Source: Zunongwangia endophytica (lineage in GTDB: Bacteria > Bacteroidota > Bacteroidia > Flavobacteriales > Flavobacteriaceae). Taken from it: a stretch of 64,000 nt of DNA. Each line of letters begins with the position of its first letter. Position 1 is the stretch's first letter. This document shows, piece after piece, positions 8,658 through 17,652 of the stretch. Location of the stretch: assembly GCF_030409505.1 (NCBI RefSeq), contig NZ_JAUFPZ010000002.1, positions 992,001-1,056,000 of the forward strand, read 5' to 3'. The notes beneath the pieces were generated by a model. That model was not told where the DNA came from. It saw only the letters and a program-made list of their open reading frames with translations, and did not search any database. The position numbers and the translations under genes are program-made.

Positions 8658-11651
8658 TTAAAAAGTTAGATTAACTCCCAATGTAAAAGATCGTGTAGTT
8701 GGATATTTATCCCTATCATCGATACCTGGCGCTAGACCAGCTCTATTAACCTCTGGATCGATTCCTTTATAACCGGTTAGCGTTACTAAATTAAGACCTG
8801 TTGCATACAATCTTAGGTTTTCTAGATAATCAATGGCATCTGTATTAAAAGTATAACCTAAGGTGATGTTGTTGATTTTCCAGTAATCACCGTCTTCAAT
8901 GTAATGACTTACATAGCGCTGTACATCTGCTAGTACGGCTTTGCCATACACTTCATCAAAAGCAGATTCTAACACATTATAGCCCACCGTTGGGTTTTCA
9001 TAAAACATGCGTTGTGAGTTTAGAATTTGATACCCAAAAGCCCCTTGCATATTCACATTTAAATCCCAATTTTTGTAAGTAAAGGTGTTGTTCCAACTTA
9101 GATAATGCTTCGGTAAACCATTCCCAATGATCTGTCTGTCTGAAGCATCAGACTCGGTTGCCGGAATGATTTCACCATCCGGGGTTTCTATCATCCAAAT
9201 ACCTTCATCGTTAATATCCACGCTTTTCAAACCATAAAAATTCCCTATACTCTCCCCAACTTTCACGATATGACTGGAAATTTGAATAGGTTCCCCTATG
9301 CCACCAGCATAAAAGAAATCGTTCGTGGTATCAAATTGATCATTAGAAATTGAAATCAATTTATTTTTATTGGTTGAATAGGTTACGTTCCCGCTCCATT
9401 GAAAACTTTCAGTTCGTAAAGGCACAAAGTTAATTAACGCTTCAAAACCTTCGTTCTTCAATTGTGCTACATTGGCTCTAATGGTACTGTAAAGATATGG
9501 AGGTACGGGAACATCATAGTCATACAATGCATCTTTGGTTGTTCGATTGTAATAATCTAGCGCTCCACCTAGTCTTCCGCCGAAAAAACTAAAATCAATA
9601 CCCGCATTAATTTCTTCTTTTTTCTCCCATTTTAGGTTTGTATTGGCATTTCTGGCTGGAATCAGTTCTCTTATCCATCTATTGTTGTAAAGAAAGTAAC
9701 TGTCATAATTTAAGCTACTTAAAGATTGATATGAATTTGCAGCATTGATACCAGTAACTCCAAAACCAGCTCTTAATTTTAAATTATCTATCCATGAAAT
9801 ATCGCTCATAAAATCTTCCTGATTAATTCTCCAACCCGCAGAAACTCCTGGAAAATCACCCCATTTATTGTCAGCACCAAATCGCGAAGACCCCTCATGT
9901 CTAATACTGGCCATTAACAGGTAACGATCATCATAATTGTAAGTAATTCTTGAAAAGAAAGCTATAAGTTTATCAGAACTTTTAGAACTACCCATGCCGG
10001 CTTCGCCAAGCGGTAAACCTTGCCCAATTCCTATATTGTTGTATGTATAAGCATCTGTAGGAAAGTTGCGGTTGGTTGCGTAAAAACCTTCGTAAACATT
10101 ATCTTCATAATTATATCCTCCTAAAATGGTGAACTTATGATTCCCTATCATTTTTTCATAATCTATGGTAAATTGCCCATAATTTCCGACATAATCATCA
10201 GTTCCTCTGGAGGCGTAACCCTGTATTCCATTTTTTGTGGTAGAAACATGATTTTTTGTTTGATAAAAACCTCTAATATTGTAATTGCCTTTTCTGGTGT
10301 ATAACCCTTTAATAATCAAATTATCAATAGGTTCGAAACTTAAACTACCTGTAACCCGTAAATTTCTATATCTATTTTGACCTTCTGTTTCTTCTAGATA
10401 AGCAACAGGATTGTCATAAAAATAAACATCTCTTTCATACCAGCTGCCATCTTCTCTTCTAACTGGTTCTGTGGGATTTCTAATTAAAGCTTGGCGGTAA
10501 ACATATGGATTAAAACTACTACCATCCCCTCCTGTAAAAAATGATTGTTCACTTGTGATTATATTGAAATTAGATTTCAGTTTATTATCAAACATGTTGT
10601 GATTTACATCGATACGTGCTGAATATCGTTTGTTATCAGTTTTAATAAAAATACCTTCGTTATCGCGATAATTAAGTGAAGCAGTAAGATTTGTAGTTTT
10701 ATTCCCCCCTCTAAAAATGAGGTTATGCACTGTGCTTATTGCATTTTGTGTTATTTCATCTAACCAATCTGTATTAGCATTATAATCTTGATTATTGGCT
10801 CCATTAAAAGAATAACCTTCTGCGAATTTCTCTCGTAACTGAGAAGCACTTAAGAAATCCATACGATTATTAATTTCTGAAAAGGTTACATATCCATTAT
10901 AATCTATAGTTGGTTTCATTTCTCTGCCTGCATCTTTGGTAGTAATTATTACCACACCATTAGTTCCCCTGGTACCATAAATCGCAGTGGCCGAACCATC
11001 TTTTAGTACATCTATAGAAGCAATATCCTCTGGCGCTACTGTTTGTAAATTTCCTGGAACTCCGTCTATTAATATTAATGGTGCAGAACTACCATTTATA
11101 GAAGAAATTCCTCTTAACATAATTTGCGCGCCCTGGGTAGGGTCACCAGAGGGTGTAGAGACTGATAATCCTGCCACCTTTCCCTGAATTAGCTGTGCAG
11201 CATCATTTACATTACCTTGAATAAAATCATCGGAACTTACTGTTGCAACAGCACTTGTTACATCGGCTCTTTTTTGGGTTCCATACCCAATTACAACAAC
11301 TTCGTTAAGAGCTTGTAAATCTTCTTCTAAAGTCACCTTTAAAGAAGTTCCACCCTCTGCAATATTAATTTCTTTAGTTGCATAACCTATAAAAGTAAAC
11401 ATTAAGATAGCGTCGTTTGTACTAACATTCAAGCTAAATTCTCCATCAAAATTAGTTGCAGCTCCATTATTAGTCCCCTTTTCTTTAACAGATACTCCAG
11501 GGATTGGCACTCCTTGATCATCTTGTACCAATCCGGTAACCGTCGATTGAGCACACAGCATTTGGGAACTAAAAACGATCACGAATATTAGAATACCTGT
11601 TTTTTTAAAACCAGGACCATTCCGCAAAAAAGAATGTAAAATTTTAAACAT
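8658..11651 (-). CDS. SusC/RagA-family TonB-dependent outer-membrane receptor
   Basis: The 997-residue protein has a signal peptide, an N-terminal carboxypeptidase-regulatory-like domain (about 37-115, VTGLVQDDQGVPIPGVSVKEKG), and a plug domain with the SusC signature GYGTQKRADVTSAV and the block IYGTRGTNGVVIITTK. A long beta-barrel ends in the aromatic SFTLGVNLTF. It imports nutrients across the outer membrane using TonB energy and partners with the adjacent SusD. No FecR/anti-sigma pair is seen next to it. A hairpin at 11841-11860 separates it from the hydroxyproline genes upstream. Confidence 0.94.
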   Translation of the reverse strand: MFKILHSFLRNGPGFKKTGILIFVIVFSSQMLCAQSTVTGLVQDDQGVPIPGVSVKEKGTNNGAATNFDGEFSLNVSTNDAILMFTFIGYATKEINIAEGGTSLKVTLEEDLQALNEVVVIGYGTQKRADVTSAVATVSSDDFIQGNVNDAAQLIQGKVAGLSVSTPSGDPTQGAQIMLRGISSINGSSAPLILIDGVPGNLQTVAPEDIASIDVLKDGSATAIYGTRGTNGVVIITTKDAGREMKPTIDYNGYVTFSEINNRMDFLSASQLREKFAEGYSFNGANNQDYNANTDWLDEITQNAISTVHNLIFRGGNKTTNLTASLNYRDNEGIFIKTDNKRYSARIDVNHNMFDNKLKSNFNIITSEQSFFTGGDGSSFNPYVYRQALIRNPTEPVRREDGSWYERDVYFYDNPVAYLEETEGQNRYRNLRVTGSLSFEPIDNLIIKGLYTRKGNYNIRGFYQTKNHVSTTKNGIQGYASRGTDDYVGNYGQFTIDYEKMIGNHKFTILGGYNYEDNVYEGFYATNRNFPTDAYTYNNIGIGQGLPLGEAGMGSSKSSDKLIAFFSRITYNYDDRYLLMASIRHEGSSRFGADNKWGDFPGVSAGWRINQEDFMSDISWIDNLKLRAGFGVTGINAANSYQSLSSLNYDSYFLYNNRWIRELIPARNANTNLKWEKKEEINAGIDFSFFGGRLGGALDYYNRTTKDALYDYDVPVPPYLYSTIRANVAQLKNEGFEALINFVPLRTESFQWSGNVTYSTNKNKLISISNDQFDTTNDFFYAGGIGEPIQISSHIVKVGESIGNFYGLKSVDINDEGIWMIETPDGEIIPATESDASDRQIIGNGLPKHYLSWNNTFTYKNWDLNVNMQGAFGYQILNSQRMFYENPTVGYNVLESAFDEVYGKAVLADVQRYVSHYIEDGDYWKINNITLGYTFNTDAIDYLENLRLYATGLNLVTLTGYKGIDPEVNRAGLAPGIDDRDKYPTTRSFTLGVNLTF

Positions 11652-11840
11652 AATTATAGATTTTGTGATTTATATTATTTTTTTACTATCATTTGATAGA
11701 TAATTATGAAATAATGATAAAGTAAATCTACAATATGCTTTAATAAATTTTTAAGTTAATGTTATCTAAAAACGATACTATATTAACAATATTGATATAC
11801 TAACTTAAATTTTAATCAATTTAAGTTTATAGAATAAAAA

Positions 11841-11860
11841 AGTCGGTTTCAAAACCGACT
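11841..11860 (-). terminator. hairpin terminator of the hydroxyproline operon
   Basis: A 9-bp perfect stem, AGTCGGTTT/AAACCGACT, with a two-base loop lies 35 bases beyond the stop of the D-hydroxyproline oxidase gene. On the minus strand it is followed by TTTTTATTC. It separates the catabolic operon from susC. Confidence 0.7.
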
Positions 11861-11894
11861 TATATAATAATTACGATAAAGTAGTAAACTCTGG

Positions 11895-13136
11895 TCAAAA
11901 ACGCTCTAAATCAAAAGGTTCCAATAATACTGAAGTATGATTGGCATCTACAATTTCAGAAATTAGCTTTCCTGTTATTGGGCCTAAACTCCAGCCCATC
12001 ATAGCATGTCCTGCTGCAACATTTAGATTTTTAAATTTTGAAGATTTTCCTATAAATGGTAGACCATCTGGTGACACCGGTCTTAATCCACTGGTCGCAG
12101 ATTGTTTTTCTTCAGAAGTTAACGTAAATCCAGAATAGTAATTTGATGCAGCTTTTGCGATAGCCTCTACTCTATTAGGTAAGATAGTAGTATTGTTTCC
12201 TGAAAATTCCATAGTACCGGCAAACCTGGTGAAATTTTGCATAGGGGTTACCGCAACCTTAGCTTCCGTAAGTATCGCTGGTAAATGAATATCCGTTTCT
12301 CGACTTATACTCATGCTATATCCTTTTCCCGGTTGGATAGGAATATTAAGTCCGAGTTTTTTGGCTAGCGGAAAAGTCCAACTGCCTGCAGCCAGAATAA
12401 ATTCATCGGCTTCAATAGTTTTATTTATAGTGGTAACAGCCTTTATTGTTTTGTTATCGACATCTAAACCAGTAACCGCTTCCTCTAAAATAAAATTAAC
12501 TCCATGTTCTGTAAGCCATTTCTTTAGATTCTTCATAAAAAGATTCGGTGTACTATGAGCATCACATTCGTAGTGTACACCTCCAATTACATCTTCACTG
12601 AATTTAGGTTCAAGATCGTGTAGTGCTTTTTTATCTAAAACAGAAACATCAAGTCCTAAGTCTTTTCCTTTTTCAGCAAGTTTAGCTTCGTGCGCTTCAT
12701 TTTTAGCACTTTTATAAACCATTAAAAGCCCTTTACGCTCCATATGAAAATCGAAATCAAACGATTCCAGCATTTCCGCATAAAGATCTCGGCTCTTTTC
12801 ATTTAATTCTTTAAGTACGGGGATAGCTTTTGATACTTTATTTTTAGTTGAAGATTTTTTAAAATACCAAGACCATTTGAAGAAATCCATATCCCAACGA
12901 GGTTTTATATAAAACGGACTAGAATTATTGAATATCCATTTTATTCCCTGGTTAATCATCCCCGGTTCTGCGATGGGTACAAAATGGCTGGGCGTTACAT
13001 AACCTGCATTAATAAAAGAAGCACCATCGGTAATAGTACTTTTATCAATAACAGTGACCTCATGACCTGCTTTTACCAAATAATAAGCTGAACATAGTCC
13101 TGTAATTCCTCCGCCAATAATTGTAACTCTCTTCAT
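11895..13136 (-). CDS. FAD-dependent D-amino-acid (cis-4-hydroxy-D-proline) oxidase/dehydrogenase, DadA-like
   Basis: The 413-residue DAO-family protein has an N-terminal dinucleotide-binding motif (VTIIGGGITGLCSAYYL). It also has the late GLRPVSPDGLPFIG and GHAMMGWSLGP blocks typical of DadA-like enzymes. In the bacterial hydroxyproline pathway a DadA-like enzyme oxidises cis-4-hydroxy-D-proline to 1-pyrroline-4-hydroxy-2-carboxylate. It lies 10 bases downstream of the hydroxyproline epimerase and is the last gene of the operon. Substrate is inferred from the operon, not from the protein alone. Confidence 0.87.
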   Translation of the reverse strand: MKRVTIIGGGITGLCSAYYLVKAGHEVTVIDKSTITDGASFINAGYVTPSHFVPIAEPGMINQGIKWIFNNSSPFYIKPRWDMDFFKWSWYFKKSSTKNKVSKAIPVLKELNEKSRDLYAEMLESFDFDFHMERKGLLMVYKSAKNEAHEAKLAEKGKDLGLDVSVLDKKALHDLEPKFSEDVIGGVHYECDAHSTPNLFMKNLKKWLTEHGVNFILEEAVTGLDVDNKTIKAVTTINKTIEADEFILAAGSWTFPLAKKLGLNIPIQPGKGYSMSISRETDIHLPAILTEAKVAVTPMQNFTRFAGTMEFSGNNTTILPNRVEAIAKAASNYYSGFTLTSEEKQSATSGLRPVSPDGLPFIGKSSKFKNLNVAAGHAMMGWSLGPITGKLISEIVDANHTSVLLEPFDLERF

Positions 13137-13146
13137 AATTTAAATT

Positions 13147-14148
13147 TTAAAGTACCTGAAATCCGTGAGCATAAGGATCGTCATCATCAATAACGATATT
13201 ATTATAACCGGTAACCATTGCCCAACCCTCAATACTTGGTATAATGGCTTTTTTACCGCCCAGCTCGGTTTCTTCTTCTATCCGTCCTATAAATTTACTA
13301 CCTATAATACTTTCGTGAACAAATAGATCGCCTTTTTTCAACTTGCCTTTTGCATACCAATGGGCCATTCTTGCTGAAGTCCCTGTACCACATGGTGAAC
13401 GATCTATAGCTTTATCACCATAAAAAACGGCATTTCTCGCAGTAGATTTTTCATCTATTACAGCGCCAGTCCATTGAATATGGCTTAGCCCAAAAATGGT
13501 AGAGTCTTCAGGATGAATAAACTCATGTTCTTCATTAAGCTTACTTCTTAATTCTCTACTCCAGGTTATTAACTCGCTAGCTTGATAGTGTTCTAATCCT
13601 TTAAAATTTTCCTGAACTTCTACAATCGCATAAAAATTTCCACCGTAGGAAACATCAACTTTTAAATCGCCAAGATCGTTACTATGTACGGTAATATTCT
13701 CTTTTGCTAAATACGATTTAATATTTACAATTTTAACCGAAGTTACTTTTCTTCCTTCCTGCTTATAAGTTACTTTCACCAGTCCGGCAGGAGTTTCCAG
13801 TCTTAAAACGCCAGGCGTTTTTGGAGCAACCAATCCTTCTTCTATTGCTACGGTAACGGTACCGATTGTACCATGACCACACATAGGTAAACAACCGCTT
13901 GTTTCTATGAACAGAATTCCGCAATCATTTAGGGGATCTGATGGCGGAAACAAAATGCTTCCGCTCATCATATCATGTCCTCGTGGTTCGAACATCAAAC
14001 CGCGCCTAATCCAATCGTATTCTCTCATAAAATTTTGACGCTTTTCACTCATGGTCGCTCCTTCAATAAAAGGACCACCACCGGCAACTACTCTTACCGG
14101 ATTCCCACAAGTATGCGCATCAACACAAAAAAAAGTTTTTCTTGCCAT
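13147..14148 (-). CDS. 4-hydroxyproline 2-epimerase (proline racemase family)
   Basis: The 333-residue protein has both catalytic cysteines of the racemase/epimerase type: Cys90 in MCGHGTIG and a second in SPCGTGTSARM. Trans-3-hydroxyproline dehydratases of the same family have Thr in place of one Cys, so an epimerase is favoured. The reaction is trans-4-hydroxy-L-proline to cis-4-hydroxy-D-proline, the first step of the pathway. It lies 6 bases downstream of the semialdehyde dehydrogenase gene. Confidence 0.92.
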   Translation of the reverse strand: MARKTFFCVDAHTCGNPVRVVAGGGPFIEGATMSEKRQNFMREYDWIRRGLMFEPRGHDMMSGSILFPPSDPLNDCGILFIETSGCLPMCGHGTIGTVTVAIEEGLVAPKTPGVLRLETPAGLVKVTYKQEGRKVTSVKIVNIKSYLAKENITVHSNDLGDLKVDVSYGGNFYAIVEVQENFKGLEHYQASELITWSRELRSKLNEEHEFIHPEDSTIFGLSHIQWTGAVIDEKSTARNAVFYGDKAIDRSPCGTGTSARMAHWYAKGKLKKGDLFVHESIIGSKFIGRIEEETELGGKKAIIPSIEGWAMVTGYNNIVIDDDDPYAHGFQVL

Positions 14149-14154
14149 TAAAAT

Positions 14155-15723
14155 CTATAAGCTATCTGTTGTGTATTTATTATTGATATTCCTTAAAATA
14201 CCTAATGAATTTTCATCTTTTAAAGCCTGCGGAAGTAAGCTTTGCGGCCAATCCTGAAAAGAAACCGGGCGAACCCATCTCTGGACTGCTGTTAAACCTA
14301 CAGAAGTAAATTTAGCATTTGAGGTCGACGGAAATGGCCCACCATGCGTCATTGCAGCACAAACCTCTACTCCCGTTGGTACACTATTATAAATAATTCG
14401 GCCAACAGTTTCTGTAAGCGAATCGATTATAGTAGCAAACTCATTTAATTCTTTTTCTTCGGAATTTAATACAGTACCCGTAAGCTGACCTTCTAATTGC
14501 TGAATTACTTCTGCAAGTTCGGTTTTGTCTTTACATTTTACAATTACTGAAAAAGGACCGAAAACTTCTTTATGAAAGTTTTTATTCTGAAGAAATTCAG
14601 CTCCCGGAACAGTAATTACGTGTTGCCTTCCGAAGTTTGGTTGAAGTTCACCATCATATTTGCTTACTTCATGATAACCTTCCTGATTTAAAATTTCAGC
14701 TTTTGACGTTTCATATTGCTTTTCAATACCAGGACTTAACATTACAGAAGGAGCAAGATTCGATAAATTCTCACCTAATTTTTGTACAAAGCTTTCCATA
14801 GCCGGACTCTCAATTCCTAAAATCAGACCCGGATTCGTACAAAATTGACCACATCCTGCTGTTATTGATCCTGCGTATTGCTCAGCCCAAAAATCACCTT
14901 TTTCTTCTAATGCTGAAGGCAAAGCCAATACAGGATTAATACTTCCCATTTCAGCATAAACAGGAATTGGTTCTGGGCGATCTGCCGCTAATTTAGTAAG
15001 CGCTGTACCTGCTTTATAACTTCCGGTAAAGCCAACCGCTTTTATTTTTGGATGTTTTACCAACCACTCGCCAACTTCAATTCCTTTACTGTTTAGATTA
15101 GAGAAAACACCATCTGGCATTCCTGTTTTTTTAGCTGCTTTAATAATTGCTTCAGAAACCAGTTCTCCAGTACCGGCATGTAAAGGATGAGATTTTACTA
15201 CAACCGGAGATCCTGAAGCCAATGCGCTTGCAGTATCACCACCAGCAGTAGAAAAGGCAAATGGGAAGTTACTTGCTCCAAAAACAGCAACAGGGCCAAA
15301 AGGTACCTGCATTCTTCGAATATCAGGTTTCCCTTCAGGATTACTAATAATTGATTCTACCCAGCTACCTTCTTTCAGCATTTCGGCAAAAGCTCGCAAC
15401 TGGTTACAAGTTCGCGCAAATTCACCATTAGAACGACCTTCTGGCAATCCAGATTCAGCTCTGTAAATTTCTTTTAAAGCTTCAGCATTCGATTCTAATT
15501 CAACTGCTATAGCTTCTAGAAACTCCGTTTTTTCCGAGTCCGTTTTCTGCTTGTATATTTTAAAAGCCGAAGCTGCCTTTTCTACAGCAGCGTCAACCTC
15601 TTCAGTTGTAGCTTCGTAAAAAGTAGCAGCTGTTTCTTTATTCTCTTTTGGATCAAAAGTTTTAAAGCTTACATCACCTTTACTGGAAAGCTCCTCACCA
15701 ATATAATTTTTTCCTGTAATCAT
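14155..15723 (-). CDS. 2,5-dioxovalerate (alpha-ketoglutarate semialdehyde) dehydrogenase
   Basis: The 522-residue aldehyde dehydrogenase has a catalytic Cys in GCGQFCTNPG, the general-base Glu region (PVYAEMGSINPV) and the cofactor-binding GFTGSYKAG. The layout matches the KGSADH branch of ALDHs. It converts alpha-ketoglutarate semialdehyde to alpha-ketoglutarate, the last step of hydroxyproline degradation. It sits between the deaminase and the epimerase genes in a tight minus-strand operon. Confidence 0.9.
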   Translation of the reverse strand: MITGKNYIGEELSSKGDVSFKTFDPKENKETAATFYEATTEEVDAAVEKAASAFKIYKQKTDSEKTEFLEAIAVELESNAEALKEIYRAESGLPEGRSNGEFARTCNQLRAFAEMLKEGSWVESIISNPEGKPDIRRMQVPFGPVAVFGASNFPFAFSTAGGDTASALASGSPVVVKSHPLHAGTGELVSEAIIKAAKKTGMPDGVFSNLNSKGIEVGEWLVKHPKIKAVGFTGSYKAGTALTKLAADRPEPIPVYAEMGSINPVLALPSALEEKGDFWAEQYAGSITAGCGQFCTNPGLILGIESPAMESFVQKLGENLSNLAPSVMLSPGIEKQYETSKAEILNQEGYHEVSKYDGELQPNFGRQHVITVPGAEFLQNKNFHKEVFGPFSVIVKCKDKTELAEVIQQLEGQLTGTVLNSEEKELNEFATIIDSLTETVGRIIYNSVPTGVEVCAAMTHGGPFPSTSNAKFTSVGLTAVQRWVRPVSFQDWPQSLLPQALKDENSLGILRNINNKYTTDSL

Positions 15724-15741
15724 GCTTTCTTGTTTTATTAA

Positions 15742-16659
15742 TTATAATGATTTATAGTCTATTAGCTCTGGTCTTACAGCCATCGCTGTATCTATAATAC
15801 CCTGTACTCTTTCTAATTCTTTTCCTTGTAATACTAATCTAGGTGCTCTAACATGCGCTGTTCCTAAACCGGTCGCTACTTCAGCTAACTTGATATTTTG
15901 TACTAATTGGGGAGATATATCCAATTCTAATAATGGCATAAACCATCTATAAATTCTTAAGGCTTCTTCTAAATCACCGGCTTTCACTAATTTATAAATA
16001 GCTACAGTTTCTGCAGGATATGCAGCTACTAATCCAGCTACCCAACCATCTGCACCTGCAACCATACTTTCTAATGCAAGCGTGTCTACCCCACATAAGA
16101 TCTTGATACGGTCCCCAAATTTATTCTTCAAACGAGTAACATTACTAATATCTCGTGTAGATTCTTTTACCGCTTCTATTGTTGGACAATCTGCTAAAAG
16201 TTCTTCAAACATTTCAATAGTTACTTCAATCTTATAATCTACTGGATTGTTGTAGATCATAATCGGTAAAGATGTGCTTTTAGCAATCTCTTTAAAATAT
16301 ATTACAGTCTCGTGATCTGTAGCTTTATAACGCATTGGTGGAAGAAGCATTAAACCTTGCGCACCCCAAGCTTCTGCATTTTTTGCAACTTGAATTGCCT
16401 CTTTTGTAGACTGCTCTGCAATATTTATGATTACCGGTACTTGCCCTGCAGTAATTTCTAGAGTTTTCTTTACAAGCGTTTCTTTTTCTGCCGGTGTTAG
16501 CGTACTAGCTTCACCTAAAGTTCCTCCTAAGATGATTCCGTTTACACCTGCATCTAATTGTGCTTTGATATTTTTTTCGAACGTAACTAGATCCAGTTCG
16601 TCGTCTTTTGTAAACTTAGTGGTTACTGCGGGCATAACCCCTTCCCATTTGATTGCCAT
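15742..16659 (-). CDS. DHDPS/NAL-family lyase, probably 1-pyrroline-4-hydroxy-2-carboxylate deaminase
   Basis: The 305-residue TIM-barrel protein has the family motifs GGTLGEASTLT, IMIYNNP (Tyr) and VKESTRD (Schiff-base Lys about residue 163). By sequence alone it could be any DHDPS-family aldolase or deaminase. The operon with epimerase, D-Hyp oxidase and KGSADH points to the deaminase that makes alpha-ketoglutarate semialdehyde. It is the first gene of the operon, divergent from the AraC regulator; CAAAATTA at 16676-16683 is a minus-strand TAnnTTTG (-7-like) element just upstream. Confidence 0.85.
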   Translation of the reverse strand: MAIKWEGVMPAVTTKFTKDDELDLVTFEKNIKAQLDAGVNGIILGGTLGEASTLTPAEKETLVKKTLEITAGQVPVIINIAEQSTKEAIQVAKNAEAWGAQGLMLLPPMRYKATDHETVIYFKEIAKSTSLPIMIYNNPVDYKIEVTIEMFEELLADCPTIEAVKESTRDISNVTRLKNKFGDRIKILCGVDTLALESMVAGADGWVAGLVAAYPAETVAIYKLVKAGDLEEALRIYRWFMPLLELDISPQLVQNIKLAEVATGLGTAHVRAPRLVLQGKELERVQGIIDTAMAVRPELIDYKSL

Positions 16660-16792
16660 AATTTATATTTTTTAACAAAATTAAATCGATTAAAGTGCTT
16701 TCTATTTGTATTGATTAGCAGAACCTTATACTATATTACCATTAAAATTGATTTATTGGTTTTTTTTTAATAATATTTACAAAAACCAACCA

Positions 16793-17635
16793 ATGAAAGT
16801 CCTACCCTTCAAAATCCCAAAGCCCGAAAAAGAAGCCCTTGTATATCAGGAAGACCATGAAATCGTTTTTTACGATAAGTTGCATCAGCACGAGGAAATT
16901 CAGATTAGTTATATCATGGAAGGCAGTGGATCTTTAATTGTTGGTGACAGTATTAATGAATATAAACCCCACGATATTCTTATCATTGGTGAAAATATTC
17001 CGCACGTCTTTAGAAGTGATGCAGAAGCACATCCCAATTCGGTAATGTATACGCTATTTTTTACTAAGAAATCCTTCGGAAAGGAATTCTTCAACCTTAC
17101 TGATCTTAGCGGAATTCAGAAGTTTTTTGACGAATCTGAATACGGTATGAAGATTCAGTCTAATGAAAAACGGTTCCATCTTTTTGACAATCTGAAACAT
17201 CAAAGCAAAATTGAAAGAGTTGCCAGTTTACTTTTGCTTTTAAATGAGCTAACGCACGCAGAACGTCTTCCCTTATCTTCTTTTGTTTATCAAAAAAAAT
17301 ACACAGAAGATGAAGGAAAACGGATGAATGATGTTTTTCAATACGCCATGGATAATTTTCAGGAAAATATCGCCCTAGAGGATATCGCTGAAATTGCCTT
17401 TATGAGTAAAAATGCTTTTTGTCGCTACTTTAAAAAAAGAACGAATAAAACCTTTTTTCAGTTTTTAATAGAAATTAGAATCGAACGCGCTTGCAAGTTG
17501 CTTTATAAAGATCATGATCTACCAGTTTCCGCAATTTCAGAATTGTGCGGATTCCAAAACATCGCCAATTTCAACCGAAAATTTAAAGAATTAAAGGGAA
17601 TAACGCCTACCCAATATCGCCAACAGACAGATTAG
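16793..17635 (+). CDS. AraC-family transcriptional regulator of the hydroxyproline operon
   Basis: The ATG at 16793 (MKVLPFKIPK) is preferred over an in-frame TTG at 16748 because it follows A-rich leader sequence and starts at the usual point of the cupin domain. The 280-residue protein has an N-terminal cupin/AraC ligand-binding domain (HEEIQISYIMEGSGSL, GENIPHVF). The C-terminal double HTH covers the last 100 residues (IAEIAFMSKNAFCRYFKKRT; ISELCGFQNIANFNRKFKEL). It is divergent from the catabolic operon, so it most likely controls it in response to hydroxyproline or an intermediate. Confidence 0.9.
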   Translation: MKVLPFKIPKPEKEALVYQEDHEIVFYDKLHQHEEIQISYIMEGSGSLIVGDSINEYKPHDILIIGENIPHVFRSDAEAHPNSVMYTLFFTKKSFGKEFFNLTDLSGIQKFFDESEYGMKIQSNEKRFHLFDNLKHQSKIERVASLLLLLNELTHAERLPLSSFVYQKKYTEDEGKRMNDVFQYAMDNFQENIALEDIAEIAFMSKNAFCRYFKKRTNKTFFQFLIEIRIERACKLLYKDHDLPVSAISELCGFQNIANFNRKFKELKGITPTQYRQQTD

Positions 17636-17652
17636 TTTTTATCTAACATTCG